Assembly: GCA_027036095.1 (NCBI GenBank)
Contig: JALVTA010000074.1
Coordinates: 1-9,159, forward strand
DNA from: Thiotrichales bacterium
GTDB taxonomy: Bacteria > Pseudomonadota > Gammaproteobacteria > Thiomicrospirales > Thiomicrospiraceae
Reading direction: 5' to 3'
Length of the DNA stretch: 9,159 bases
Part shown: positions 1 through 6,344 of the stretch, one piece after another
Numbering within the stretch: position 1 is the first letter of the stretch
Layout of the letters: each line of letters begins with the position of its first letter
Made by a program: the position numbers and the translations under genes
Notes under the pieces: generated by a model
What the model was told of the DNA's origin: nothing
The model's database searches: none
The model's input: the letters and a program-made list of their open reading frames with translations, nothing else

Positions 1-1
1 C

Positions 2-331
2 GAGCAGTGGGGGGCCACTTGGGCCAATGTGAGCATCGGTGTGCTCTCCTCCATCGTGGACAACATTCCGGTGATGTTTGCGGTGCTGACCATGATGCCC
101 GACATGAGCCACGGTCAGTGGCTGCTGGTAACACTTACCGCCGGTGTGGGCGGCTCGCTGCTGTCCATCGGCTCGGCTGCGGGTGTGGCGCTGATGGGGC
201 AGTCCCGCGGCATGTACACCTTCGTGTCCCATCTCAAATGGATGCCGGCGGTGGCACTGGGCTATGTGGCCAGCATCCTGACCCATTTGTGGCTCAATGC
301 CGAGCTGTTCAAGATTCCGGCAGGTGGCTGA
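2..331 (+). CDS. nhaD: Na+/H+ antiporter NhaD, C-terminal part (5' end outside window)
   Basis: This is the last 109 codons of an integral inner-membrane transporter, read in frame from base 2 to the TGA at 329-331. The fragment is hydrophobic and glycine-rich. It carries stretches I recognise from the gammaproteobacterial NhaD type of the ion transporter superfamily: SSIVDNIPVMFAVL near the start, then LLVTLTAGVGGSLLSIGSAAG and ALMGQSRGMYTF. NhaD exchanges sodium (or lithium) for protons, usually at alkaline pH. The VDNIP and GSAAG segments probably belong to the re-entrant and transmembrane regions of the transport core, which is inference from the family. A final helix near LGYVASILTHLWL precedes a short polar tail. 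purT follows on the same strand 206 bp away, with hairpins and a promoter-like site between, so the two are probably separate transcripts. Another member of the ion transporter superfamily is the main alternative. Confidence 0.8.
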   Translation, partial: EQWGATWANVSIGVLSSIVDNIPVMFAVLTMMPDMSHGQWLLVTLTAGVGGSLLSIGSAAGVALMGQSRGMYTFVSHLKWMPAVALGYVASILTHLWLNAELFKIPAGG

Positions 332-334
332 GAC

Positions 335-366
335 GGGGTTTCCCCTGATTTTGCCGGGTGCCACTT
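335..366 (+). repeat. Degenerate copy (A) of a short dispersed repeat
   Basis: This stretch lies 3 bp after the nhaD stop. It aligns without gaps to 437-468 at 24 of 32 positions. It opens with GGGG-TTT-CCCC (335-345), a perfect 4-bp stem with a 3-nt loop, followed by TGATTTTGCCGGGTGCCA. The stem plus the short T run just after a stop codon could help end nhaD transcription, but the stem is very short. Copies B (431-460) and C (8833-8862) keep the same stem with different loop bases. Confidence 0.45.
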
Positions 367-376
367 GAGCACCCGG
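354..376 (+). repeat. Perfect 8-bp inverted repeat (hairpin) after nhaD
   Basis: CCGGGTGC (354-361) pairs perfectly with GCACCCGG (369-376) across a 7-nt loop. No T tract follows, so it is not a canonical intrinsic terminator. It could stabilise the 3' end of nhaD mRNA or be part of the repeat unit starting at 335, since copy B also has a CCGGA/TCCGG hairpin at the equivalent place. Confidence 0.55.
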
Positions 377-430
377 TGCATGGCTGCACATTTCCCCTTG
401 TCTGACCGGTTTTCGACCATTTTCCGGTTT

Positions 431-460
431 CGGAACGGGGTCTCCCTCATTTTTGCCGGA
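431..460 (+). repeat. Dispersed repeat, copy B
   Basis: A 30-bp unit that begins CGGAACGGGG and ends CATTTTTGCCGGA. It is identical at 28 of 30 positions to the reverse complement of 8833-8862. The two differences are both T in B versus C in copy C. The centre GGGG-TCT-CCCT folds as a 4-bp stem with a terminal G-T wobble. Similarity to copy C resumes after a 12-nt insertion in B, in the run CGGGTTTTTTCG (473-484). It lies about 80 bp upstream of purT in the same orientation as purT. Direct repeats CCGGTTTTCG (406-415) and CCGGTTTCG (424-432) abut it on the left. Confidence 0.7.
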
Positions 461-482
461 TGCCATTCCGGTCGGGTTTTTT
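455..482 (+). terminator. Terminator-like hairpin with T tract upstream of purT
   Basis: CCGGA (456-460) pairs with TCCGG (467-471) across a 6-nt loop, with an extra G-T pair outside. A run of six T follows at 477-482. The T run is separated from the stem by about 5 nt, which is more than in typical intrinsic terminators. It would serve nhaD if real. It overlaps the end of repeat copy B, so the hairpin may instead be a feature of the repeat. Confidence 0.3.
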
Positions 483-500
483 CGTGGCAGAAAATGCCGG

Positions 501-506
501 TAGAAT
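501..506 (+). promoter_or_regulatory. Possible purT -10 element
   Basis: TAGAAT at 501-506 matches the sigma-70 -10 consensus at 5 of 6 positions. It lies 31 bp before the purT start, giving a predicted leader of about 25 nt that contains the ribosome binding site. The expected -35 position holds only T-rich sequence (around 477-483) with no good TTGACA match, so this is tentative. The same hexamer occurs twice in the polA divergent region. No PurR-box-like palindrome was evident here. Confidence 0.35.
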
Positions 507-537
507 GGCCGAAACCGACCAGATGGAGCAGAAGACC

Positions 538-1707
538 ATGCAATTTACCGCCGCACTGCGTCACAACACCCGCCGGCTGATGCTGCTGGGCGCAGGAGAA
601 CTGGGCAAGGAGGTGGCCATCGAGGCGCAGCGCCTCGGGCTGGAAGTCATCGCCGTGGACCGCTACGAAGGTGCACCGGCGCAGCAGGTGGCGCATCGTG
701 CCCATGTGATCGACATGCGGGATGAGCAGGCGGTGCTGGAGGTGATCCGTTGCGAACGGCCGGACTGGATCCTGCCGGAGATTGAGGCCATCAGCATTGA
801 GGCATTGTTTGCCGCGGAGCGGGAGGGTTTCACCGTCATTCCCAATGCCGAGGCGGTCAACAAGACCATGAACCGGCGCAATATCCGTCAGTTCGCCGCA
901 GAAACGCTGGGTCTGAAGACGGGTGCCTATCATTTCGTCAATTCTCTGGAAGGTCTGCAGGAAGCGGCTGAAGCACTGGGTTGGCCGTGTGTGGTCAAGC
1001 CGGTAATGAGTAGCTCCGGCCATGGTCAGAGTGTGGTGCATGGACCGGAAGAGGTGGCGGCGGCCTGGCACTTCGCTCAGGAGGACGCGCGCGGGGATGC
1101 CAGCGAGCTGATCGTGGAGGCGTTCATCGACTTTGACTATGAGATTACGCTGCTGACGGCACGCAATGGCTCGGAGACCATCTTCTGCCCACCCATCGGC
1201 CATGTGCAGCAGGATGGGGACTACATTCTCAGCTGGCAGCCCCATGAGATGAAGCCGGAGGTGCTGGCCGAGGCCCAGCGCATGGCTCGGGCCATCACCG
1301 ACGGGCTGGGCGGTCGGGGTATCTTCGGCGTGGAGCTGTTTGTCAAGGGGGATGAGGTATTCTTCAGCGAGGTGAGCCCTCGACCCCATGACACCGGGAT
1401 GGTGACCCTGATCACCCAGAGTCAGAGCGAGTTCGCCTTGCATGTGCGCGCCGTGCTGGGGCTGCCGCTGGACTTCACCTTCCATGGTCCGGGCGCTTCG
1501 GCCGCCTATAAGGCCTCCGGCCACAGCGCCGCGCCGGTGCTGGAGGTGCCGGAATCGGCCTTTGGCGCGGACAGCTTTGTGCGCCTGTTCGGCAAACCGA
1601 TCAGCCATCCGGGCCGGCGTCTGGCCGTGGCGCTGGCACTGGGCGAGGATGTGGAGCAGGCGAAGGAAAAGGCGCAGGCTATCGTGCACGCCATGGACGA
1701 TCAGTAG
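538..1707 (+). CDS. purT: Formate-dependent phosphoribosylglycinamide formyltransferase (GAR transformylase 2)
   Basis: Catalyses ATP-dependent addition of formate to glycinamide ribonucleotide, the third step of purine synthesis, in the cytoplasm. It is the folate-independent alternative to PurN. The 389-residue product matches the usual length (about 390) and has the ATP-grasp order of PurT. The N-terminal GAGELGKEV motif (18-26) and DRYEGAPA (41-48) bind substrate. The ATP-grasp part has VVKPVMSSSGHGQS (152-165), and EVSPRPHDTGMV (about 278-289) supplies metal-binding and active-site residues. LFGKP lies near the C terminus. I chose the ATG at 538 because GGAG (525-528) precedes it at good spacing and homology starts there. 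In-frame ATGs at 460, 505 and 523 lack a ribosome binding site. The gene runs convergent to polA, with 59 bp between stops. A weak 5-bp hairpin in the gap (AAGCC/GGCTT, 1744-1759) has no T tract. Confidence 0.95.
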   Translation: MQFTAALRHNTRRLMLLGAGELGKEVAIEAQRLGLEVIAVDRYEGAPAQQVAHRAHVIDMRDEQAVLEVIRCERPDWILPEIEAISIEALFAAEREGFTVIPNAEAVNKTMNRRNIRQFAAETLGLKTGAYHFVNSLEGLQEAAEALGWPCVVKPVMSSSGHGQSVVHGPEEVAAAWHFAQEDARGDASELIVEAFIDFDYEITLLTARNGSETIFCPPIGHVQQDGDYILSWQPHEMKPEVLAEAQRMARAITDGLGGRGIFGVELFVKGDEVFFSEVSPRPHDTGMVTLITQSQSEFALHVRAVLGLPLDFTFHGPGASAAYKASGHSAAPVLEVPESAFGADSFVRLFGKPISHPGRRLAVALALGEDVEQAKEKAQAIVHAMDDQ

Positions 1708-1766
1708 AGAAAACCGAACAGCTCCAGAGGAACGCACCGGCCGAAGCCGTCAATGGCTTGAATTGA

Positions 1767-4508
1767 TCAGTGGGCGGCGTCCCAGTTGGGGCCGAGGCCG
1801 GCGTCGGCCACCAGCGGGACCCGCAGGGTCATGGCGCTTTCCATGATCGTCTTGATGCGCTGGACGGTGTCGCTCTCCAGCGTGACAGTCTGCGGCACTT
1901 CGAACACCAGTTCGTCGTGCACCTGCAGGATCATGCGCACGTCCGGATGGTCGGCGCACCAGGCGTCCACCCGGATCATGGCGGTCTTGATGATGTCCGC
2001 CGCGGTGCCCTGAAGCGGGGCGTTGATGGCGGCCCGTTCGGCATACTGGCGCACCTGCGGGTTGCGGCTGTGGATGTCGGGCAGGTGCAGACGCCGGCCG
2101 GCGAGGGTTTCCACATAGCCCTTTTCCCGCGCCTGCTGGCGGATTGCGTCCATATAGCGGTGTACGCCGGGATAGCGTTCGAAGTAGCGGTCGATGTAGG
2201 CCTGCGCCTGCTTGCGGTCGATGTCCAGCTGGCGCGCCAGCCCGAAGGCGCTCATGCCGTAGATGAGGCCGAAATTGACCGTTTTGGCGTGGCGGCGCAT
2301 GTCCGGCGTCACGTCCTCCAGCGGTACGCCGAAGATTTCCGCTGCGGTGGCCCGGTGAATGTCCAGCCCCTGTTCGAAGGCGCGGATGAGGTTCTCGTCG
2401 CCGGAGAAATGGGCCATGATGCGCAGTTCGATCTGGGAGTAGTCCAGCGCCAGAATATGAAAGCCTTCGGGGGCGATGAAGGCTTGGCGGATGCGCCGGC
2501 CCAGTTCGGTGCGCACGGGGATGTTCTGCAGGTTGGGGTCGGTACTGGAAAGTCGGCCGGTGGCGGTGACTGCCTGCTGGAAGGTGGTGTGCACCCGCCC
2601 TGTTTCCGGGTTGACCTGTCTGGGCAGGGCATCGGCATAGGTGGACTTGAGTTTGGCCAGCGAACGGTATTCAAGGATGATCGCCGGCAGTTCGTGGCCC
2701 TGTTCCGCCAGTTCCTGCAGCACGCTCTCGGCGGTGGAGGGCTGGCCCTTGGGCGTCTTTTTCAGCACCGGCAGGCCGAGGCGCTCGAACAGGATCTCCT
2801 GCAACTGTTTGGGGGAGTTGAGATTGAACACGTCGCCGGCCAGCTGGAAGGCCTTGTCCTCCAGTTGCCTGAGCTGTTCGGCCAGCTCTTCGGAAAACGC
2901 CTTGAGCAGGTCGGTGTCGATGAGCACGCCGCGGTGTTCCATGCGGGCGAGCACCGGTTCCAGCGGCATCTCGATGTCTTCATAGACATGGCGCAGCTTG
3001 TCGTCTGCCTCCAGCTTCGGCCATAGCACCTGATGCAGCGCCAGCACCAGCTGAGCGTCTTCGGCGGCGTAGGGCGCGGCCTTTTCCAGGGGCACCTGGG
3101 CGAAGTTGAGCTGCTTTCTGCCCTTGCCGGCCACATCGGAATAGTGGGTGGTGCGGTGGCCCAGGTATTTGAGCGCCAGATCATCCAGATTGTGCCGCTC
3201 GGTGCTGTCGAGCACATAGCTCTGCAGCATGGTGTCGTGCCGAATGGGTGCAAGCGTGATGCCGGCGCGGCAGAGCACATGCCAGTCGTATTTGAGGTTC
3301 TGGCCGGCCTTGGGGTGTTTTTCGCTTTCCAGCAGGGAACGGAGCTTTTCCAGCGCCTTATCGGCGGGCAGCTGTTCGGGTGCGCCCTCATAGGCGTGGC
3401 GCAGGGGCAGGTAGGCCGCTTCAATTTCGTCCCCATCGGCCACGGCGAAGCTGATGCCCACGATCTCCGCCTGCATGGCGTCCAGAGCGGTGGTTTCCGT
3501 ATCGATGGCGAACAGCTCGGCCTGCGTCAGCTTTTCCAGCCAGCTATCGAACGTGTCCCAGTCGAGAATGACCGGCACCTGCTGGCGGGTGGATGTTTTT
3601 GTTTCAGCCGTCTCACCGGTGCCTTCTCCGTGCTCGAACAGCGGCTGGCCGGAAAGCTTGCGCTTGAGCCAGCTGTTGAACTCATAGCGGCGCGCCAGTT
3701 CGATCAGTTTTTCGTCGTCTTCCGGCTGGCGGGTCAGGTCGGTCCAGCGCACCGGCAGGTCCACATCGGTGCGGATGCGGGTCAGTTCCCGTGAAAGCCT
3801 GAGCTGGTCCAGATGGGCGCGCAGGTTGTCGCCGATCTTGCCCCGGATCTCGTCAGCGTGGGCGATGAGATTGTCCAGATCGCCATACTGGGCCAGCCAC
3901 TTGGCTGCCGTCTTGGGACCTACCTTCGGCACGCCCGGAATGTTGTCGGAGCTGTCACCCATCAGCGCCAGATAGTCCACGATCTGCTCCGGCGCCACGC
4001 CGTATTTGTCGATCACCGCCTGCCGGTCGTAGAGCTGATCCTTCATGGTGTCGATAAGCGTGATATGGTCGTCCACCAGCTGGGCCATGTCCTTGTCGCC
4101 GGTGGAGATGAGCACCCGGGCACCATCCTTTTCCGCCTGTTTTGCCAGGGTGCCGATGACATCATCCGCCTCTACCCCGTCGATGACCAGCACCGGAATG
4201 CCCAGTGCGCGGATGAATTCATGCAGCGGTTCGATCTGCTGGGCCAGGTCTTCCGGCATGGGCGGGCGGTTGGCCTTGTAGGCTTCGAACATCTCGTGAC
4301 GGAAGTTCTTGCCGCGTGCGTCGAACACCACGGCGATGCGATCGGGCTGCCAGGTATCCAGCAGCTTGCCGATCATGTTGAGCACGCCGTACAGGGCGCC
4401 GGTGGGCGTGCCATCGGAGGTGGTCAGCGGTGGCAGGGCGTGATAGGCGCGGAACAGATAGCTGGAACCATCGACGAGGATGAGATCGGGTCGGGCGGGT
4501 GTGCTCAT
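1767..4508 (-). CDS. polA: DNA polymerase I with 5' nuclease and proofreading domains
   Basis: Fills gaps in repair and replaces RNA primers of Okazaki fragments. The 913-residue product has the full three-part architecture. The 5'-3' nuclease (about 1-290) shows LILVDGSSYLFRAYHA with D13, GVEADDVIGTL, STGDKDMAQLV and GDSSDNIPGVPKVGPKTA. The 3'-5' exonuclease keeps D336 and E338 in IDTET, NLKYD, and YAAED, so proofreading should be active. The polymerase domain has motif A DYSQIELRIMAH (D689), motif B KTVNFGLIYG (K742, F746) and motif C QVHDELVFEV (D865). F746 is the usual residue that disfavours dideoxynucleotides. Start choice is uncertain: ATGs lie at 4508, 4514 and 4541, none with a clear Shine-Dalgarno. 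The 4541 codon would fall inside the putative -10 element, and homology begins just after 4508. It is divergent from the HD-GYP-like gene and convergent with purT. Confidence 0.97.
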   Translation of the reverse strand: MSTPARPDLILVDGSSYLFRAYHALPPLTTSDGTPTGALYGVLNMIGKLLDTWQPDRIAVVFDARGKNFRHEMFEAYKANRPPMPEDLAQQIEPLHEFIRALGIPVLVIDGVEADDVIGTLAKQAEKDGARVLISTGDKDMAQLVDDHITLIDTMKDQLYDRQAVIDKYGVAPEQIVDYLALMGDSSDNIPGVPKVGPKTAAKWLAQYGDLDNLIAHADEIRGKIGDNLRAHLDQLRLSRELTRIRTDVDLPVRWTDLTRQPEDDEKLIELARRYEFNSWLKRKLSGQPLFEHGEGTGETAETKTSTRQQVPVILDWDTFDSWLEKLTQAELFAIDTETTALDAMQAEIVGISFAVADGDEIEAAYLPLRHAYEGAPEQLPADKALEKLRSLLESEKHPKAGQNLKYDWHVLCRAGITLAPIRHDTMLQSYVLDSTERHNLDDLALKYLGHRTTHYSDVAGKGRKQLNFAQVPLEKAAPYAAEDAQLVLALHQVLWPKLEADDKLRHVYEDIEMPLEPVLARMEHRGVLIDTDLLKAFSEELAEQLRQLEDKAFQLAGDVFNLNSPKQLQEILFERLGLPVLKKTPKGQPSTAESVLQELAEQGHELPAIILEYRSLAKLKSTYADALPRQVNPETGRVHTTFQQAVTATGRLSSTDPNLQNIPVRTELGRRIRQAFIAPEGFHILALDYSQIELRIMAHFSGDENLIRAFEQGLDIHRATAAEIFGVPLEDVTPDMRRHAKTVNFGLIYGMSAFGLARQLDIDRKQAQAYIDRYFERYPGVHRYMDAIRQQAREKGYVETLAGRRLHLPDIHSRNPQVRQYAERAAINAPLQGTAADIIKTAMIRVDAWCADHPDVRMILQVHDELVFEVPQTVTLESDTVQRIKTIMESAMTLRVPLVADAGLGPNWDAAH

Positions 4509-4537
4509 GGACATTCTGGCCGGAAATGGAGGTGAAT

Positions 4538-4562
4538 TCATTCTACACCGTGATTAGAATGA
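4538..4562. promoter_or_regulatory. Divergent promoter dyad between polA and the HD-GYP-like gene
   Basis: TCATTCTA (4538-4545) and TAGAATGA (4555-4562) form a perfect 8-bp inverted repeat around a 9-nt centre. Each arm contains TAGAAT, a 5-of-6 match to the -10 consensus, one on each strand. The + copy (4555-4560) would start transcripts near 4567, just ahead of the start at 4580. The minus copy (4545-4540) would start polA transcripts near 4533. No convincing -35 hexamer is seen for either, so the dyad may need an activator, or it may be an operator. The dyad and paired -10 matches are seen; promoter function is inferred. Confidence 0.5.
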
Positions 4563-4579
4563 CAACATTGGGGAAAGAA

Positions 4580-5395
4580 ATGAAAAGAACAACCTTTTAC
4601 ATTCTGCTTACCGTGGCGGTGGTGGCTGGTGTCACGCTGATCGGTCTCAATCTGCTGCTGTCCACGGTGCCGGCACCCGACAGACTGGGCGATCTGCCGG
4701 TCAGCGTGTCGCTGTTCGCCACGCTGATGGTGGTCACCGCCGCCCTTGCCGTGCTGGCGGTGCTCAGGCTCACCCGGCGGGAGATTCCCCAGTGGGATAC
4801 GGCCGACCGGCTGCATGACTACCGGGTGGCGCTCTACACCTGGCGATTTGCCCAGTCTTTGGGGCTGGATGCGCAGACCTGCCGCCACTATGCCGTGGGT
4901 GCCTTCCTTCATGATGTGGGCACGGTGATGATCCCCACCGCCATTCTGGTACGCAAGGGGCCGCTGACGGACGAGGAGTTCCGGCTGGTGCGCCAGCATG
5001 TGCGCTTCGGCACGGCGCTGCTGGAGAAGATCGGCTTGCCAGCGCCGGTAATGGAGATTCCCCGTTATCACCACGAACACTTCGACGGCAGTGGCTATCT
5101 GGAAGGGCTGGCGGGCGAGTCCATTCCCCTGGGAGCACGCCTGTTCGCGCTGGTGGACGTGTTCGATGTGCTGGTATCCGACCGACCCTACAAGTCCGCC
5201 ATGCCGCTGGTGAAGGCCAAAGCGGTCATCCGCGAGGAAGCGGGCCGCCAGTTCGACCCGGCGCTGTGCGAGCACTTTCTCGCCCATGTAAACGACTGGT
5301 ATGGCGAAATCGGCACGCTTGACAGCACCGGCCTGCGCGAGAAAGTGCGCCATGCGGTGGACGATCTGTTCGAGCTGAGCGCGCAACTCAAGTAA
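4580..5395 (+). CDS. Membrane-anchored HD-GYP-like phosphohydrolase domain protein
   Basis: A 271-residue protein with two predicted membrane helices (about 6-28 and 44-64), then a cytoplasmic HD domain. The pattern is that of HD-GYP cyclic-di-GMP phosphodiesterases. H79 sits in HDYRVALYT, the HD pair is H111-D112, then come H140, H164-H165, and D193 in LVDVFDVLVSDRPYK, so the main metal ligands look present. Two signature positions differ: HDxGK is HDVGT (T115) and GYP is GYL (172-174). It may therefore be a divergent cyclic-dinucleotide phosphodiesterase or a sensor with reduced activity. No separate sensory domain is visible beyond the membrane hairpin with its short periplasmic loop. The ATG at 4580 was chosen because a GGGGA stretch precedes it and the alternative ATG at 4559 lies inside the putative -10. 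thrB follows after 10 bp, so the two are probably co-transcribed. The physiological role is unknown. Confidence 0.8.
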   Translation: MKRTTFYILLTVAVVAGVTLIGLNLLLSTVPAPDRLGDLPVSVSLFATLMVVTAALAVLAVLRLTRREIPQWDTADRLHDYRVALYTWRFAQSLGLDAQTCRHYAVGAFLHDVGTVMIPTAILVRKGPLTDEEFRLVRQHVRFGTALLEKIGLPAPVMEIPRYHHEHFDGSGYLEGLAGESIPLGARLFALVDVFDVLVSDRPYKSAMPLVKAKAVIREEAGRQFDPALCEHFLAHVNDWYGEIGTLDSTGLREKVRHAVDDLFELSAQLK

Positions 5396-5398
5396 AAT
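5393..5398 (+). promoter_or_regulatory. Possible internal -10 element for a leaderless thrB transcript
   Basis: TAAAAT, a 5-of-6 match to the -10 consensus, overlaps the stop codon of the HD-GYP-like gene and ends 7 bp before the thrB ATG. Transcription from it would begin at or beside the start codon, giving a leaderless message. thrB has no visible Shine-Dalgarno sequence, which fits this or translational coupling from upstream. No good -35 match is present. Confidence 0.25.
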
Positions 5399-5405
5399 TG
5401 CCGCC

Positions 5406-6344
5406 ATGTCTGTCTACACCACCATTGACCGGCCGACGCTGGAGGCCTTTCTCGAACGCTACGACGTGGGTCGCCTGAAGCAGTTCGAAGGCATCAGCGA
5501 AGGGATCGAAAACACCAATTACTTCGTCGATACGAACCGTGGCCGGTATGTGCTCACCATCTTCGAGCAGCACACCTTTGAGGAACTCCCCTATTTCCTC
5601 GACATCATGGCCTTCATGGCCGAGCATGCCATTCCCACCGCCCATCCCATCGCGCTGAGGGAAGGGGGGTATCTCACCGAGCTGTGTGGCAAGCCGGCGG
5701 CACTGGTGCAGCGGCTCAACGGCCGTGGCGTGGCGCAGCCCAGCGTGGGCCAGTGCGCCGTTATGGGCGAGACGCTGGCGCGTTTTCACCTGGCCGGGCA
5801 GGGGTTTGACGGTTACCGCCCCAATGACCGGGACCTGAACTGGGCCCGTTCAACTTTCGCCGAGATCGAATCCCTGCTGGATGAGGAGATGCGCACGCTG
5901 CTGGAGGACGAGCTGGCCTTTCAGATGCGGCAGGACTGGGCCCATCTGCCCCAGGGCGTCATCCATGCCGATCTGTTCACCGACAACGCCCTGTTCGACG
6001 GTGAGCGGCTGGCCGGCATCATCGACCTCTATTACGCCTGCAACGGTCCGTGGCTGTATGACCTGGCGGTGATGGTCAACGACTGGGCGCGCACACCTGA
6101 CAACGACTATGACCCACAGCGGGTTGAGGCCATGCTGCGTGCCTATCAGTCCGTACGCCCCCTGACTGATCTGGAACGGCAGGAATGGCCGGCGGCCCAG
6201 CGCATGGCGGCACTGCGTTTCTGGCTCTCCCGTCTCAAGGACAAGCTGCTGCCCCGCAAGGGCGAGCTAACCACCATCAAGGACCCGGACGTCTTCCGAG
6301 ACGTGCTGCTGCACCACCGGGCCACGCCTCTGCCATTGCCATGA
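5406..6344 (+). CDS. thrB: Homoserine kinase (APH/choline kinase-like fold, ThrB type II)
   Basis: Phosphorylates homoserine on its hydroxyl with ATP to give O-phosphohomoserine, the penultimate step to threonine, in the cytoplasm. The 312-residue protein is close to the usual length of about 316 for the pseudomonad-type enzyme. That type belongs to the aminoglycoside phosphotransferase fold, not the GHMP fold of E. coli ThrB. The N lobe has GISEGIENTNYFV (ATP-binding loop) and RYVLTIFE. The catalytic loop is GVIHADLFTDNALF with D189 and N194, and the metal-binding segment is GIIDLYYACNGPWLYDLA with D207. The gene follows the HD-GYP-like gene by 10 bp, and its TGA overlaps the next ATG (ATGA, 6341-6344). 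No ribosome binding site is evident. From memory, polA and thrB are also near neighbours in Pseudomonas, which supports the assignment. Confidence 0.93.
   Translation: MSVYTTIDRPTLEAFLERYDVGRLKQFEGISEGIENTNYFVDTNRGRYVLTIFEQHTFEELPYFLDIMAFMAEHAIPTAHPIALREGGYLTELCGKPAALVQRLNGRGVAQPSVGQCAVMGETLARFHLAGQGFDGYRPNDRDLNWARSTFAEIESLLDEEMRTLLEDELAFQMRQDWAHLPQGVIHADLFTDNALFDGERLAGIIDLYYACNGPWLYDLAVMVNDWARTPDNDYDPQRVEAMLRAYQSVRPLTDLERQEWPAAQRMAALRFWLSRLKDKLLPRKGELTTIKDPDVFRDVLLHHRATPLPLP

Noticed and set aside
262..1737. A 491-codon open frame on the minus strand opposite purT
   Set aside because: It lies antisense to a clear purT, its product resembles no family I know, and long antisense frames are common in GC-rich genes.
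1744..1759. Hairpin AAGCC/GGCTT in the purT-polA gap as a bidirectional terminator
   Set aside because: Only a 5-bp stem and no T tract on either strand.
1708..1766. A small RNA downstream of polA, by analogy with Spot 42 in enteric bacteria
   Set aside because: The gap downstream of polA is only 59 bp, convergent with purT, and shows no promoter or terminator.
1770..3026. A 418-codon open frame on the + strand opposite polA (and similar ones at 3033-3794 and 3813-4535)
   Set aside because: polA is unambiguous across the whole stretch with all motifs in order; these frames are codon-bias shadows.
4499..4579. A longer N terminus for the HD-GYP-like protein starting at 4499, 4526 or 4559
   Set aside because: These starts lie within or upstream of the putative -10 region, lack ribosome binding sites, and add a non-conserved extension before a normal membrane-anchor start at 4580.
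4538..5407. A 289-codon open frame on the minus strand opposite the HD-GYP-like gene
   Set aside because: The + strand frame has a coherent membrane and HD domain pattern; the antisense product has none.
6185..6340. An upstream extension of tsaC beginning inside thrB
   Set aside because: Family homology starts at the ATG at 6341, and the ATGA overlap with the thrB stop is a typical coupled junction.
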